DNA of 64,000 nucleotides from Streptomyces spirodelae (GCF_017676385.1 NZ_JAFFZN010000021.1:1-64000), one strand, 5' to 3'. Shown: positions 46,616 to 55,375, numbered from the stretch's first letter. A program made the numbers and translations. The notes: generated from the sequence alone by a model not told the origin.

Positions 46616-49168
46616 ATGGCGCGCATGGTCGTGTTGACGCGTGCGGAGGCGCAGGGGCGGGCTCGGACCCTCAGGGTCGAGCAGTACGCCGTGGATCTTG
46701 ATCTGACGCGGGGGGAGGAGGTGTTCGGGTCCACGACCGTGGTGCGGTTCGCCGCGCTGGAGGCGGGCGTGGACACGTTCGTGGAGCTGCGGCCGAGTCG
46801 GCTGGTGCGGGCCGAGCTGGACGGGGTGGCTCTCGATCCGGGCTCGCTGCACGAGGGGCGGCTGCCGTTGCGCGGGCTGGCGGCCGGGGAGCACGAGCTG
46901 CGGGTCGAGGCGCTGATGCCGTACTCGCGGGTGGGTGAGGGGATGCACCGCTTCACCGATCCGGAGGACGGCAACACATATGTGTACACACAGTGCTGTG
47001 TCGCTGACGCTCCGCTGGTGTTCGCCTGTTTCGACCAGCCGGATCTGAAGGCGGTCTTCCAAGTGTCGGTGACGGCGCCGGAAGAGTGGACGGTGCTGGG
47101 CAACGGTGTCGCTGCGCGCTCCGGTGCGGGCGGCGGCCGGTGGGTGTGTGCTGAGACGCCGCCGATCAGCACGTATCTGATGGCGGTGGCGGCGGGCCCG
47201 TTCCACTCGGTGCGTACGGAGCACGCGGGGCTGCCGTTCGGGCTGCATGTGCGCAGGTCGCTGGGGCGGTTCCTGGACGCTGACGCGGCGGAGCTGCTGG
47301 AGGTGACGCGGCGCTGTTTCGACCGCTATCACGAGCTGTTCGACGAGCCGTATCCGTTCGACTCCTACGATCAGGCGTTCGTGCCGGAGTTCAACGCGGG
47401 GGCGATGGAGAATCCGGGTCTGGTGACGTTCCGGGACGAGTACATCCACCGTTCGGCGGTCACGGAGACCGAGCGGATGTCGCGGGCCACGACGATCGCG
47501 CACGAGATGGCGCACATGTGGTTCGGGGATCTGGTGACGCTGCGCTGGTGGGACGACATCTGGCTGAACGAGTCGTTCGCGGAGTACATGGGCTATCAGG
47601 TGCTGAGCGAGGCGACCCGGTTCGTGGACGCCTGGACGGACTTCGCGGTGGCGCGGAAGAGCTGGGGGTACGACGCGGACGATCGGCCCTCGACGCATCC
47701 GGTGGCGCCGGCCGCTGAGGCGGTGCCGGACACGGCGGCTGCGATGGGCAATTTCGACGGCATCTCGTATGCGAAGGGTGCTTCGGCGCTGCGGCAGTTG
47801 GTCGTGTGGCTGGGTGAGAAGAGTTTCCTGGCGGGGATCAACGAGCATTTCGCGCGGCACAGGTTCGGCAACGCGACGCTTGCCGACTTCCTGGACTCGC
47901 TGGCGCGGGCCTCGGAGCGTGATGTGCGCGGCTGGGCGGAGAGCTGGCTGCTGACCACGGGTGCGGACGCGCTGGTGCCGCGGGTGGGCGAGTCGGCGGC
48001 GCGGCAGTGGTACGTGGATGTGGAGCACCGTGGAGAGCGTCCGCACCGGTTGGCGGTGGGGCTGTACGACCGGGCTCCGGCGGACGAGTCGCGGCTGGTG
48101 CTGCGTGAGCGGCTGGAGCGGGATGTGCCGCCGGGCGGTGGCCGGCTGACGGTGACGCTGGACGGTCCGCGTCCTGATCTTGTGCTGGTCAACGATCTGG
48201 ACTGGACGTACGCGAGGGTGCGGCTCGATCCGGTCTCGTGGGGCACGGTGCGTTCGGCGCTGTCGGGGCTGCCGGGGCAGTTGTCGCGTGCTGTGGTGTG
48301 GAACGCGGCGCGGGACATGGTGCGTGAGGGTGAGCTGGGGCCGCTGGAGTACGTGCGTACGGTGCGGGATCATCTGCCGTCCGAGACGGACAACGCGGTG
48401 GTGCAGGGGGTGTTGGCGTTCGCGCGGGGGCACGCTGCCGACCGGTATCTGGCGGGTGCGGAGCGGCTGGAGGCGCTGGGGCTGCTGGGTGCGGTGTGCC
48501 GTGAGCTGCTGGAGTGTGACGAGGGGGCTGGTGCGGGGCGCGGTGCGGCCCCCGGCGGTTCGGGGGTGCGGCTGACGGCTGCGCGGTATTTCATCGACTG
48601 TGCAACCGACCCGGAGGAGTTGCTGGCGTGGCGGGCCGTGGGCGAGGTGCCGGGTGGTCCGGTGCTGGACGCGGAGCTGCGGTGGCGGCTGCTGCTGCGG
48701 CTGTCGGTGCTGGGCGCGGTGAGCGGCGCTGACATCGAGAAGGCCGTGGTGGCCGACCGGAGCGCCCGGGGAGAGGAGGCGGCGGCCCGCTGCCGTGCCG
48801 CGCTGCCGGAGGCCGCGGCGAAGGAGGCGGCGTGGGAAGCGATGTTCGGTCCTGCGGACGCCCTGTCGAACTATCTGTTCACCGCGACGGCGCAGGGCTT
48901 CTGGCAGCCGGAGCAGGCTGGGCTGCTGCGCGGCTACGTGGAACGGTATTTCACCGATGTGCTGCCCGTGGCGGCGCGCCGTGGTCCGGCTCTGGCGGAT
49001 GCTGCGGGCCGGCACGCGTTCCCTGCGGTGTTCGTGGACGAGGCGACGCTGACGTACGGCGAGGAGTGTCTGGCCTCGGGTGAAGCGGTGCCGGCGCTGC
49101 GACGGCGGCTGGAGGACCAGGTGGACGACCTGCGGCGGGCGTTGGGGGTACGCGCGGCGGTGGCGTGA
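46616..49168 (+). CDS. pepN: Aminopeptidase N (M1 family)
   Basis: A cytosolic zinc aminopeptidase that removes N-terminal residues from peptides. The 850-residue protein has the substrate-binding GAMENPG motif and the zinc site HEMAH (His296, Glu297, His300) with Glu319 in LNESFAEYMGY. The catalytic Tyr lies in the later YAKGASALRQLV region, and a helical C-terminal half (ERAP-like) follows. Start ATG 46616 has GGGG five bases upstream; a second ATG three codons later is also possible. No signal peptide. Confidence 0.96.
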   Translation: MARMVVLTRAEAQGRARTLRVEQYAVDLDLTRGEEVFGSTTVVRFAALEAGVDTFVELRPSRLVRAELDGVALDPGSLHEGRLPLRGLAAGEHELRVEALMPYSRVGEGMHRFTDPEDGNTYVYTQCCVADAPLVFACFDQPDLKAVFQVSVTAPEEWTVLGNGVAARSGAGGGRWVCAETPPISTYLMAVAAGPFHSVRTEHAGLPFGLHVRRSLGRFLDADAAELLEVTRRCFDRYHELFDEPYPFDSYDQAFVPEFNAGAMENPGLVTFRDEYIHRSAVTETERMSRATTIAHEMAHMWFGDLVTLRWWDDIWLNESFAEYMGYQVLSEATRFVDAWTDFAVARKSWGYDADDRPSTHPVAPAAEAVPDTAAAMGNFDGISYAKGASALRQLVVWLGEKSFLAGINEHFARHRFGNATLADFLDSLARASERDVRGWAESWLLTTGADALVPRVGESAARQWYVDVEHRGERPHRLAVGLYDRAPADESRLVLRERLERDVPPGGGRLTVTLDGPRPDLVLVNDLDWTYARVRLDPVSWGTVRSALSGLPGQLSRAVVWNAARDMVREGELGPLEYVRTVRDHLPSETDNAVVQGVLAFARGHAADRYLAGAERLEALGLLGAVCRELLECDEGAGAGRGAAPGGSGVRLTAARYFIDCATDPEELLAWRAVGEVPGGPVLDAELRWRLLLRLSVLGAVSGADIEKAVVADRSARGEEAAARCRAALPEAAAKEAAWEAMFGPADALSNYLFTATAQGFWQPEQAGLLRGYVERYFTDVLPVAARRGPALADAAGRHAFPAVFVDEATLTYGEECLASGEAVPALRRRLEDQVDDLRRALGVRAAVA

Positions 49169-49239
49169 CCCGGGGGCCGGGGGCCTCAGGGGACTGCCGG
49201 CGGGCCGTTGGGGGCCTCGGGGGGGCCTTCGGAGGGCTG

Positions 49240-49267
49240 CCGACGGGTCTTTTATCAGATCCGTCGG
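49240..49267. terminator. Hairpin after pepN
   Basis: CCGACGGGTC (49240-49249) and GATCCGTCGG (49258-49267) form a 10-bp stem with one G-T pair and a loop containing TTTTAT, 70 bases after the pepN stop and before the iron box. Confidence 0.65.
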
Positions 49268-49340
49268 CCCGATCCGGGGCCGGCTACCTCCTTCGGGCGA
49301 AGTAGCGCGGAGATCGTCAGGTGGCGGGTCGCACGGCCCC

Positions 49341-49360
49341 TAAGTTAGGTCGCCCTAACC
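49341..49360. promoter_or_regulatory. Iron box (DmdR/IdeR-type operator)
   Basis: The sequence TAAGTTAGGTCGCCCTAACC contains a perfect dyad GTTAGG-TCGC-CCTAAC (49344-49359), close to the TTAGGTTAGGCTAACCTAA consensus of DmdR1/IdeR. It lies 47 bases before the decarboxylase ATG, so the downstream operon should be repressed by iron. Confidence 0.8.
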
Positions 49361-49406
49361 AGCCGTGGCCGCCGCTGTGTCCGGCCGCCGTGACGAGGGA
49401 GCCGCC

Positions 49407-51131
49407 ATGTCCGCGTTCACCGTCGATGGTCTGCAGGAGCCCGCCCCAGGCCCGGAGGGGAGGGCGGGGCCTGGCCCTGGGCCGCAAACGAGCGCGGAGG
49501 CGGACACCGGAACAGGCACGGAAACGGGCGCGGAAACGGGCGCGGGGGTGGCGCCGGATGCGGGCCGGCTGCTGGCGGGCGGGGCCGCCGGGCCGGCAGC
49601 GCTGCGTCCGCTGCTGGGCACGGTGGTGGGGGCGTTGTCGCGGGGCGCGCTGGAGCGCGGCGGGCCGCTGCCGCCGGGCGGCCCCGAGGCGGTGGCCGAG
49701 CGGGTGCGGGAGGCGCTCGGCGCGGTGCTGCCGGAGCGGGGCGTGGGCGCCTCGGAGGCACTGGATGTGCTGGTCGGCGCAGTGGCGCGGGGAGCGGCTG
49801 ATCCGGCGGAGCCGCTGTGCGCCGCGCATCTGCACTGTCCGCCGCTGGCGGTGGCGGCTGCCGCTGATCTGGCGGCCAGTGCGCTCAACCCGTCGCTGGA
49901 CTCGTGGGACCAGGCACCCGCCGCTTCGGAGGTGGAGCTGCTGGTGTGCCGCGCGCTGGCGCGGCTGGTGTTTCCGCAGTCCGGGCCCGAGGGAAGCGGG
50001 GAGGCCGCGGCGGGCGCGGGGCCGGACGCGCTGGTGACGGCCGGTGGTACGGAGGCCAATCAGCTCGCTGTGCTGCTGGCCCGGGAGGGGGTCGGGGCCG
50101 GTGGGTGCAGTGACCGGGTGCGGCTGGTGTGCGGCTCCAACGCGCATCACAGCGTGCACCGTGCGGCGTGGCTGCTCGGGGTGGAGCCGCCGCTGGTGGT
50201 GCCGACGCCGCGCGGGGTGCTGGACCCGGCGGCGCTCGAGACGGCGCTGGATGATCTGTCCGCGCGCGCCGACGGTTCGGGGGCGCGGGCCGTGCCGCTG
50301 GTGGTGGCGACCGCGGGGACGACGGACACCGGTGCGGTCGATCCGTTGCCGCGCCTGGCCGAGGTGGCGCACCGTCATGGCGCCCGGCTGCACGTGGACG
50401 CGGCCTACGGCGGTCCGCTGCTGTTCAGTGCGGCGCTGCGGGGACGGCTGGCGGGGGTTGAGCTCGCGGACAGCGTGACGTTCGATCTGCACAAGCTGGG
50501 CTGGCAGCCGGTCGCCGCCGGTTTTCTGGCCGTCCCTCGGGGTTCGGCGCTGCGGGCGCTCGACCACCGTGCCGACTATCTCAATGCCGACGACGACATC
50601 GAGGCGGGCCTGCCCGATCTGCTGGGGCGGTCGCTGCGCACCACCCGGCGCCCGGATGTGCTGAAGGTGGCCGTGGCGCTGCGGGCGCTGGGGCGAGCGG
50701 GGATGGCCCGGCTGGTGGAGCGCACGTGTGCGGCGGCGGTGGAGCTGGCCGAACGGGTGGCGCGGGACGAGCGGTTCGAGCTGTATGCGCGCCCGGCGAT
50801 CTCCACGGTGGTGTTCCGCCCGGCGGGTGGCGGTGACGCATTGGTGGCACGGGTGCGGCGGCTGTTGCTGGAGCGCGGGCAGGTGGTGCTGGGCCGGGCC
50901 GCGCTGGAGGGCCGGCTGTGGTGGAAGGTGACGCTGCTCAACCCGGCGGTGCGGGGCAGCGACCTGGCCGCTCTGCTCAAGCTCGTCGCGGAGGCGGCCT
51001 CGGAGGCGGCCGCACAGACGGCCGCACAGACGGCCGCGCAGACGGCCGCGCAGACGGCGCGTGCCGAGGCGGCGGGAGCGGAGGCATGGAGAGAGGCAAC
51101 GGGACCGGTATGCGAGGGAGCGGGCACATGA
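49407..51131 (+). CDS. PLP-dependent group II decarboxylase (DesA-like)
   Basis: A 574-residue pyridoxal-phosphate enzyme of the group II amino acid decarboxylases, as in DesA (lysine to cadaverine) or diaminobutyrate decarboxylases. The PLP lysine is Lys363 in TFDLHKLGWQP. Other motifs are TAGGTEANQLAVLLAREG, CGSNAHHSVHRAAWLLG and VDAAYGGPLLFS. The N-terminus (about 20-55) is a Gly/Thr/Glu repeat (TGTGTETGAETGAG). The C-terminus has four AAQT units encoded by a 12-base tandem repeat. Preceded by an iron box, followed by the N-monooxygenase with an ATGA overlap. It probably supplies cadaverine or putrescine for a hydroxamate siderophore. Confidence 0.9.
   Translation: MSAFTVDGLQEPAPGPEGRAGPGPGPQTSAEADTGTGTETGAETGAGVAPDAGRLLAGGAAGPAALRPLLGTVVGALSRGALERGGPLPPGGPEAVAERVREALGAVLPERGVGASEALDVLVGAVARGAADPAEPLCAAHLHCPPLAVAAAADLAASALNPSLDSWDQAPAASEVELLVCRALARLVFPQSGPEGSGEAAAGAGPDALVTAGGTEANQLAVLLAREGVGAGGCSDRVRLVCGSNAHHSVHRAAWLLGVEPPLVVPTPRGVLDPAALETALDDLSARADGSGARAVPLVVATAGTTDTGAVDPLPRLAEVAHRHGARLHVDAAYGGPLLFSAALRGRLAGVELADSVTFDLHKLGWQPVAAGFLAVPRGSALRALDHRADYLNADDDIEAGLPDLLGRSLRTTRRPDVLKVAVALRALGRAGMARLVERTCAAAVELAERVARDERFELYARPAISTVVFRPAGGGDALVARVRRLLLERGQVVLGRAALEGRLWWKVTLLNPAVRGSDLAALLKLVAEAASEAAAQTAAQTAAQTAAQTARAEAAGAEAWREATGPVCEGAGT
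51009..51056 (+). repeat. 12-bp tandem repeat inside the decarboxylase gene
   Basis: Four in-frame copies of GCCGCRCAGACG (51009-51020, 51021-51032, 51033-51044, 51045-51056) encode AAQT each time. Copies 1-2 and 3-4 are identical pairs, so the array has grown by slippage or duplication. Confidence 0.9.
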
Positions 51132-52570
51132 GTGATGTCGAGGGCACGCGCGCTGCGGCCGCCGAGGCGGCCGAACCGCTGGACCTGGTGGGTGTCGGGA
51201 TCGGCCCGTTCAACCTCTCGCTGGCGGCGCTCGGGGACGGAGTGCCGGGCCTGCGGTGCGCGTTCTACGAGCAGCGGCCCGCCTTCCGGTGGCATCCGGG
51301 ACTGCTGATCGAGGGGGCGACGCTGCAGGTGCCGTTCCTGGCGGATCTGGTGACGCTGGCGGACCCGGCGAGCCCGTGGTCGTTCCTGCGGTTCCTGCGG
51401 GAGCGCGAGCGGCTGTTCCCGTTCTACTTCGCCGAGCGGTTCCACATCGAGCGGGCCGAGTACGACGCCTACTGCCGGTGGGTGAGCGAGGGCGTTCCGG
51501 GACTGCACTTCGGGCACCAGGTGGACGCGGTGCGCTGGAACGCCGAACGGGGGCTGTTCGAGGTCGACTTCACGCAGCTGGACGCGCACGGTGAGGCGGA
51601 GGCGCTGGGCCGGTCGTACGCGCGCAATGTGGTGCTGGGGATCGGTACGGCGCCGTATGTGCCGCAGGCGCTGCGGCCGCTGGCCGAGTCGCCGTCGGTT
51701 CCGGTCCACCACTCGTCGGAGTATCTGGAGCGGCGCGAGGAGCTGTTGGCCGCGGGACATGTGACGGTGGTCGGCTCGGGCCAGTCGGGCGCCGAGGTGT
51801 TCCTGGATCTGCTGCGCGGGCGCCCGGTGGGGCGCGAGCGGCTGCACTGGCTGACGCGCAGCGCCGCGTTCGCTCCGATGGAGTACAGCAAGCTGGGGCT
51901 GGAGCACTTCACTCCGGACTACACCCGCTACTTCCACGCCCTGCCGGAGCGGGTGCGGGACGGGCTGCTGCCGCGCCAGTGGCAGCTGCACAAGGCGGTG
52001 GACGCCGAGACGCTGGCGGCGGTGCACGACGAGCTGTACCGCAGATCGCTGCTGCTGGACACCGGCGCGGCGGAGGGCGACGGCGGCTCGTGGCCGGACG
52101 TGGTGCTCACTCCCGGGGTGCGGGTGCGCGCGGCGGGGCGGGGCGGCGGGTCACGCCTGGAGCTGCATCTCGAGCACGCCGAGCAGCAGGAGCGCGGGGT
52201 GCTGACGACGGATGCGGTGGTGCTGGCGACGGGGTACGCCGAGCGCCCGGCGGACGGGATGCTGACGGCGCTGGACCCGTATCTGCGGCGGGACGCCTCG
52301 CGGCGTCCGGTGGTGGACGAGGAGTACCGGCTGGTGCTGGATCGGGCGGTGGCCGGCGCGGTGTTCGTGCAGAACGGGGAACGGCACACGCACGGGGTGG
52401 GGGCGCCCGATCTGGGACTGGCAGCGCACCGCAGCGCGGTGATCCTCAACGCGGTGACGGGACGGGAGTGTTACCCACTGCCACGGCGTACGGCCTTCAC
52501 CCGTTTCGGGCTCGGGGCGCAGCGGTCGGGGGCTTCGGCGGCTGGGCGGTCTGCCACAGTTGGCGTATGA
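51128..52570 (+). CDS. Lysine/ornithine N-monooxygenase (SidA/IucD/DesB family)
   Basis: A 480-residue flavin-dependent enzyme that hydroxylates the terminal amine of lysine, ornithine or cadaverine for hydroxamate siderophores. The FAD motif GVGIGPFNLSLA is at 21-32, the NADPH motif VVGSGQSGAEVFLD is in the middle, and the ATG motif VLATGYAERP in the C-terminal third. WHPGLLIEGATLQVPFLADL is the family's substrate/flavin region. The start ATG at 51128 overlaps the decarboxylase stop (ATGA) and has GAGGGAG upstream. It ends with an ATGA overlap to the SIMPL gene. Confidence 0.95.
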   Translation: MSDVEGTRAAAAEAAEPLDLVGVGIGPFNLSLAALGDGVPGLRCAFYEQRPAFRWHPGLLIEGATLQVPFLADLVTLADPASPWSFLRFLRERERLFPFYFAERFHIERAEYDAYCRWVSEGVPGLHFGHQVDAVRWNAERGLFEVDFTQLDAHGEAEALGRSYARNVVLGIGTAPYVPQALRPLAESPSVPVHHSSEYLERREELLAAGHVTVVGSGQSGAEVFLDLLRGRPVGRERLHWLTRSAAFAPMEYSKLGLEHFTPDYTRYFHALPERVRDGLLPRQWQLHKAVDAETLAAVHDELYRRSLLLDTGAAEGDGGSWPDVVLTPGVRVRAAGRGGGSRLELHLEHAEQQERGVLTTDAVVLATGYAERPADGMLTALDPYLRRDASRRPVVDEEYRLVLDRAVAGAVFVQNGERHTHGVGAPDLGLAAHRSAVILNAVTGRECYPLPRRTAFTRFGLGAQRSGASAAGRSATVGV

Positions 52571-53304
52571 CGCAGATACCCGATGAAGCGCCGCCGTCCT
52601 CCCCTCCGCTGCCCGACGGTCCGGGCGCCGTGCCCTACGGCACGCCTGACGCGCCGCGGGTGGCGGTGCGCGGGGAGGCGACCTTGGAGTTCGATCCGGA
52701 GTACGCGCGGATCGAGATCTCGGTCTCCGCGCGCGGGACGGACCGGCGCGCCGCGCTGGAGGACCTGACGCAGCGCAACGCGAGTGCGCTGGAGTTGGTC
52801 AAGAGCTACGGCGATGCCGTGCGGAAGCTTTCGACGGGGACGTTCAGTGTGCAGCCCCGGATGCGGGACGGTAAGCGGGAGCGGGTGCACGCTTATGACG
52901 GGCGGGTGCGGCTGAATGCGACGGTCACGGATTTCACGGTGCTGGGCGAATTGACCACGCGGCTCGCCGATCTGGAGCTGACCGAGGTGCGGGGTCCGTG
53001 GTGGGGGCTGTGGCGGAACTCGGAGGCGCACCGTACGGCGCGGCAGCAGGCGGTGCGGGAGGCGGTGACGCGCGCCCGGGAGTACGTGGAGGCGCTGGGG
53101 GCCCGCCTGGTGGCGCTGGTGGAGCTGGCGGATCTGGGCGCCGAGGTCAGCACCCCGCCACCGCCGTATCCGGCAGCGCCCGGAGGTGTGAGGTACGGCA
53201 GGGCGGCCGGGCCGCCTCCGGAGCTGGATCTGGAGCCGCAGTCGCAGACGGTGTCCGCTCAGGTGAATGCGCGATTCGTGATGAGTCCGCCGCAGCTGGA
53301 CTGA
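52567..53304 (+). CDS. SIMPL (DUF541) domain protein
   Basis: A 245-residue protein of the SIMPL/DUF541 family. The core runs from VAVRGEATLEFDPEYARIEI through RRAALEDLTQRNASALELV and EAHRTARQQAVREAVTRARE to SAQVNARFVM. Most SIMPL proteins are exported, but no signal peptide is visible here; the N-terminus is Pro-rich. The ATG at 52567 overlaps the monooxygenase stop by four bases, tying it to the iron-regulated operon. Its role there is unknown. A terminator follows at 53333-53363. Confidence 0.9.
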   Translation: MTQIPDEAPPSSPPLPDGPGAVPYGTPDAPRVAVRGEATLEFDPEYARIEISVSARGTDRRAALEDLTQRNASALELVKSYGDAVRKLSTGTFSVQPRMRDGKRERVHAYDGRVRLNATVTDFTVLGELTTRLADLELTEVRGPWWGLWRNSEAHRTARQQAVREAVTRAREYVEALGARLVALVELADLGAEVSTPPPPYPAAPGGVRYGRAAGPPPELDLEPQSQTVSAQVNARFVMSPPQLD

Positions 53305-53332
53305 TCCGCAAGGAGGACGCGAGGGCGTCGCG

Positions 53333-53363
53333 CTGTTCCGTCTCATTCGGCGAGACGGAACAG
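53333..53363. terminator. Terminator of the iron-regulated operon
   Basis: A perfect 12-bp stem, CTGTTCCGTCTC (53333-53344) with GAGACGGAACAG (53352-53363), and a 7-base loop, starts 28 bases after the SIMPL stop. Confidence 0.85.
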
Positions 53364-53448
53364 CCCCGGGGTGCGCTCATCCGAGCAAATCGCTGCCCAC
53401 TTTATTAGTTGTCCTCGGGATTGAATGGCTTTTCGGTAAAGGCCGGTT

Positions 53449-53460
53449 GGACAATTGTCC
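53449..53460. promoter_or_regulatory. 12-bp palindrome upstream of pyk
   Basis: GGACAATTGTCC is a perfect palindrome 43 bases before the pyk ATG, in an unusually AT-rich stretch. Possible operator; TTCTTT (53469-53474) and TAGGCT (53491-53496) with a 16-base spacer may be the promoter just downstream. Confidence 0.45.
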
Positions 53461-53502
53461 GGCAGCGGTTCTTTACGCGCCGGTAAGTCTTAGGCTCAGG
53501 CC

Positions 53503-54930
53503 ATGCGCCGAGCAAAAATCGTCAGCACCCTGGGCCCGTCCACCGACTCGTACGAGCAGATCAAGACGCTCGTGGAGGCCGGAATGGATGTCGCCCGGTT
53601 CAACATGAGCCATGGCACGCACGCCGAGCACAAGGAGCGCTACCACCGGGTGCGCGCCGCCTCGGAGGAGACGAAGCGCAGCGTGGGGGTGCTCGCGGAC
53701 CTTCAAGGCCCGAAGATCCGGCTGGGCCGTTTCCGGGAGGGGCCTGTACTCCTTGAACGGGGCGACGAGTTCGCGATCACCGTGGAGGACCGGGAGGGTG
53801 ACCGCGCGATGTGCGGCACCACCTACCCGGGCCTCGCCGCCGACGTGACCGCGGGCGAGCGCATCCTGGTGGACGACGGACGGGTCACCCTGGAAGTCAC
53901 CCGCGTCGAGGGCTCCGTGGTGCACACGATGGTCATCGAGGGCGGCATGGTCTCCGACCACAAGGGCCTCAACCTGCCGGGCGTCGCCGTGTCGGTGCCC
54001 GCGCTGTCCGAGAAGGACGTCGAGGACCTGCGGTGGGCGCTGCGCATGGGCGCGGACATGATCGCGCTGTCGTTCGTGCGCAGCGGGCACGACATCAAGG
54101 AGGTCCACCGCGTCATGGCGGAGGAGGGCCGCTATCTGCCCGTCCTCGCCAAGCTGGAGAAGCCGCAGGCGGTGGCGAACCTGGAGTCGATCGTGGACGC
54201 CTTCGACGGCGTCATGGTCGCCCGCGGCGACCTGGGCGTGGAGATGCCGCTGGAGCAGGTGCCGCTGGTGCAGAAGCGGGCCATCAAGCTGTGCCGGCGC
54301 AACGCCAAGCCGGTGATCGTGGCCACTCAGATGCTGGACTCGATGATCGACGCCTCCCGCCCCACCCGGGCCGAGGCGTCCGACGTCGCCAACGCGGTGA
54401 TGGACGGCACGGACGCGGTGATGCTCTCCGGCGAGACCAGCGTGGGCAAGTACCCGATCGAGACGGTGCGCACGATGAGCCGGATCGTGGAGGCCGCCGA
54501 GGAGGACGTGCTCGCCAAGGGCCTGCCGCCGCTGACGCAGAGCAGCAAGCCGCGTACCCAGGGCGGTGCGGTGGCCCGCGCCGCCGCCGAGATGGGGGAC
54601 TTCCTGGGCGCCAAGTACCTGGTGGCCTTCACCCAGTCCGGCGACACGGTCCGCCGGCTGTCCCGCTACCGCTCCCCCATCCCCGTGCTGGCCTTCACCC
54701 CGGACCCGGCGACCCGCTCGCAGCTCAACCTCACCTGGGGCGTGGAGACCTTCCTCGGCCCGATGGTGCAGACCACGGACGAGATGGTGGACCAGGTGGA
54801 CGAGATGCTGCTGAAGCTTGGCCGCTGCGAGCGGGGTGACCTGGTCATCATCACCGCCGGCTCGCCGCCCGGCGTCCCCGGCTCGACCAACCTGGTGCGG
54901 GTGCACCGGCTGGGCGAGGAGGACTCCTGA
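53503..54930 (+). CDS. pyk: Pyruvate kinase
   Basis: Transfers phosphate from phosphoenolpyruvate to ADP, the last step of glycolysis. The 475-residue protein is complete: MRRAKIVSTLGPST at the start, DVARFNMSHGTH, the GPKIRLG segment, the catalytic region VLAKLEKPQAVANLESI, the metal-binding VARGDLGVEMPLEQV, KPVIVATQMLDSMI, and the C-terminal domain with FTQSGDTVRRLSRYRS. It lacks the extra PEP-utiliser domain. It is convergent with chorismate mutase across a hairpin. Confidence 0.97.
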   Translation: MRRAKIVSTLGPSTDSYEQIKTLVEAGMDVARFNMSHGTHAEHKERYHRVRAASEETKRSVGVLADLQGPKIRLGRFREGPVLLERGDEFAITVEDREGDRAMCGTTYPGLAADVTAGERILVDDGRVTLEVTRVEGSVVHTMVIEGGMVSDHKGLNLPGVAVSVPALSEKDVEDLRWALRMGADMIALSFVRSGHDIKEVHRVMAEEGRYLPVLAKLEKPQAVANLESIVDAFDGVMVARGDLGVEMPLEQVPLVQKRAIKLCRRNAKPVIVATQMLDSMIDASRPTRAEASDVANAVMDGTDAVMLSGETSVGKYPIETVRTMSRIVEAAEEDVLAKGLPPLTQSSKPRTQGGAVARAAAEMGDFLGAKYLVAFTQSGDTVRRLSRYRSPIPVLAFTPDPATRSQLNLTWGVETFLGPMVQTTDEMVDQVDEMLLKLGRCERGDLVIITAGSPPGVPGSTNLVRVHRLGEEDS

Positions 54931-54938
54931 GTCCGCTC

Positions 54939-55018
54939 GGCGGATGAGCGGGCTGCGTGGATGCGTAAGCTCCGCGGATGAGCACGCCCTGCGGATGAGC
55001 ACGCCACGCGGATGACCG
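54939..55018. repeat. Degenerate tandem repeat of GCGGATGA units
   Basis: After pyk, GCGGATGAGC recurs several times; two 17-base units GCGGATGAGCACGCCNN (54974-54990, 54991-55007) are nearly identical, flanked by diverged copies at about 54940, 54957 and 55008. Confidence 0.7.
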
Positions 55019-55046
55019 GCCCGGGCCGTTCGGCGGCCCGGGCCGG
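55016..55046. terminator. Terminator between pyk and chorismate mutase
   Basis: A perfect 13-bp stem, CCGGCCCGGGCCG (55016-55028) with its complement (55034-55046), and loop TTCGG. It lies five bases from the chorismate mutase stop and serves both convergent genes. Confidence 0.85.
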
Positions 55047-55051
55047 TGGCG

Positions 55052-55375
55052 TCACTTCCCGGCCGCGCCGGCGATCTGCTCGTGGTGGCGGATGACCTCC
55101 GCGATGATGAAGTTCAGCAGCTTCTCGGCGAAGGCCGGGTCCAGTTTGGCGTCCTGGGCGAGTTCGCGCAGGCGGGCGATCTGCCGGGCCTCGCGGTCCG
55201 GGTCGGCCGGGGGCAGGTCGTGGTCGGCCTTGAGACGGCCGACGCGCTGGGTGCACTTGAAGCGCTCGGCGAGCATGTGCACCACAGCCGCATCGATGTT
55301 GTCGATGCTGTCGCGCAGCGCGGTCAGCTCCGCGCGTACGGACTCGTCGGGCTGCTGGATGTCGCTGCTGGTCAT
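55052..55375 (-). CDS. Chorismate mutase (AroQ type)
   Basis: Converts chorismate to prephenate for phenylalanine and tyrosine. The 107-residue all-helical protein shows the AroQ pattern: LTALRDSIDNIDAAVVHMLA (active-site Arg and Asp), RVGRLKADHDLPPADPDREA (active-site Lys) and a final helix FAEKLLNFIIAEVIRHHEQI. There is no regulatory domain. ATG 55375 follows AAGG; a TAAGGT box six bases upstream suggests a very short or absent leader. It lies nine bases downstream of the AraC gene on the same strand. Confidence 0.95.
   Translation of the reverse strand: MTSSDIQQPDESVRAELTALRDSIDNIDAAVVHMLAERFKCTQRVGRLKADHDLPPADPDREARQIARLRELAQDAKLDPAFAEKLLNFIIAEVIRHHEQIAGAAGK

Noticed and set aside
45656..46620. 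Integrated element with att repeats at the tRNA
   Set aside because: No integrase, and no second copy of the tRNA 3' end was found downstream of the endonuclease gene.
46529..49015. An 828-codon antisense frame opposite pepN
   Set aside because: Arg/His/Gln/Pro-rich composition and no family similarity; it mirrors the GC3 pattern of pepN.
49407..53304. Complete desferrioxamine (desABCD) cluster
   Set aside because: Only DesA- and DesB-like genes are present. The following genes are SIMPL and pyruvate kinase, not an acyltransferase or NIS synthetase.
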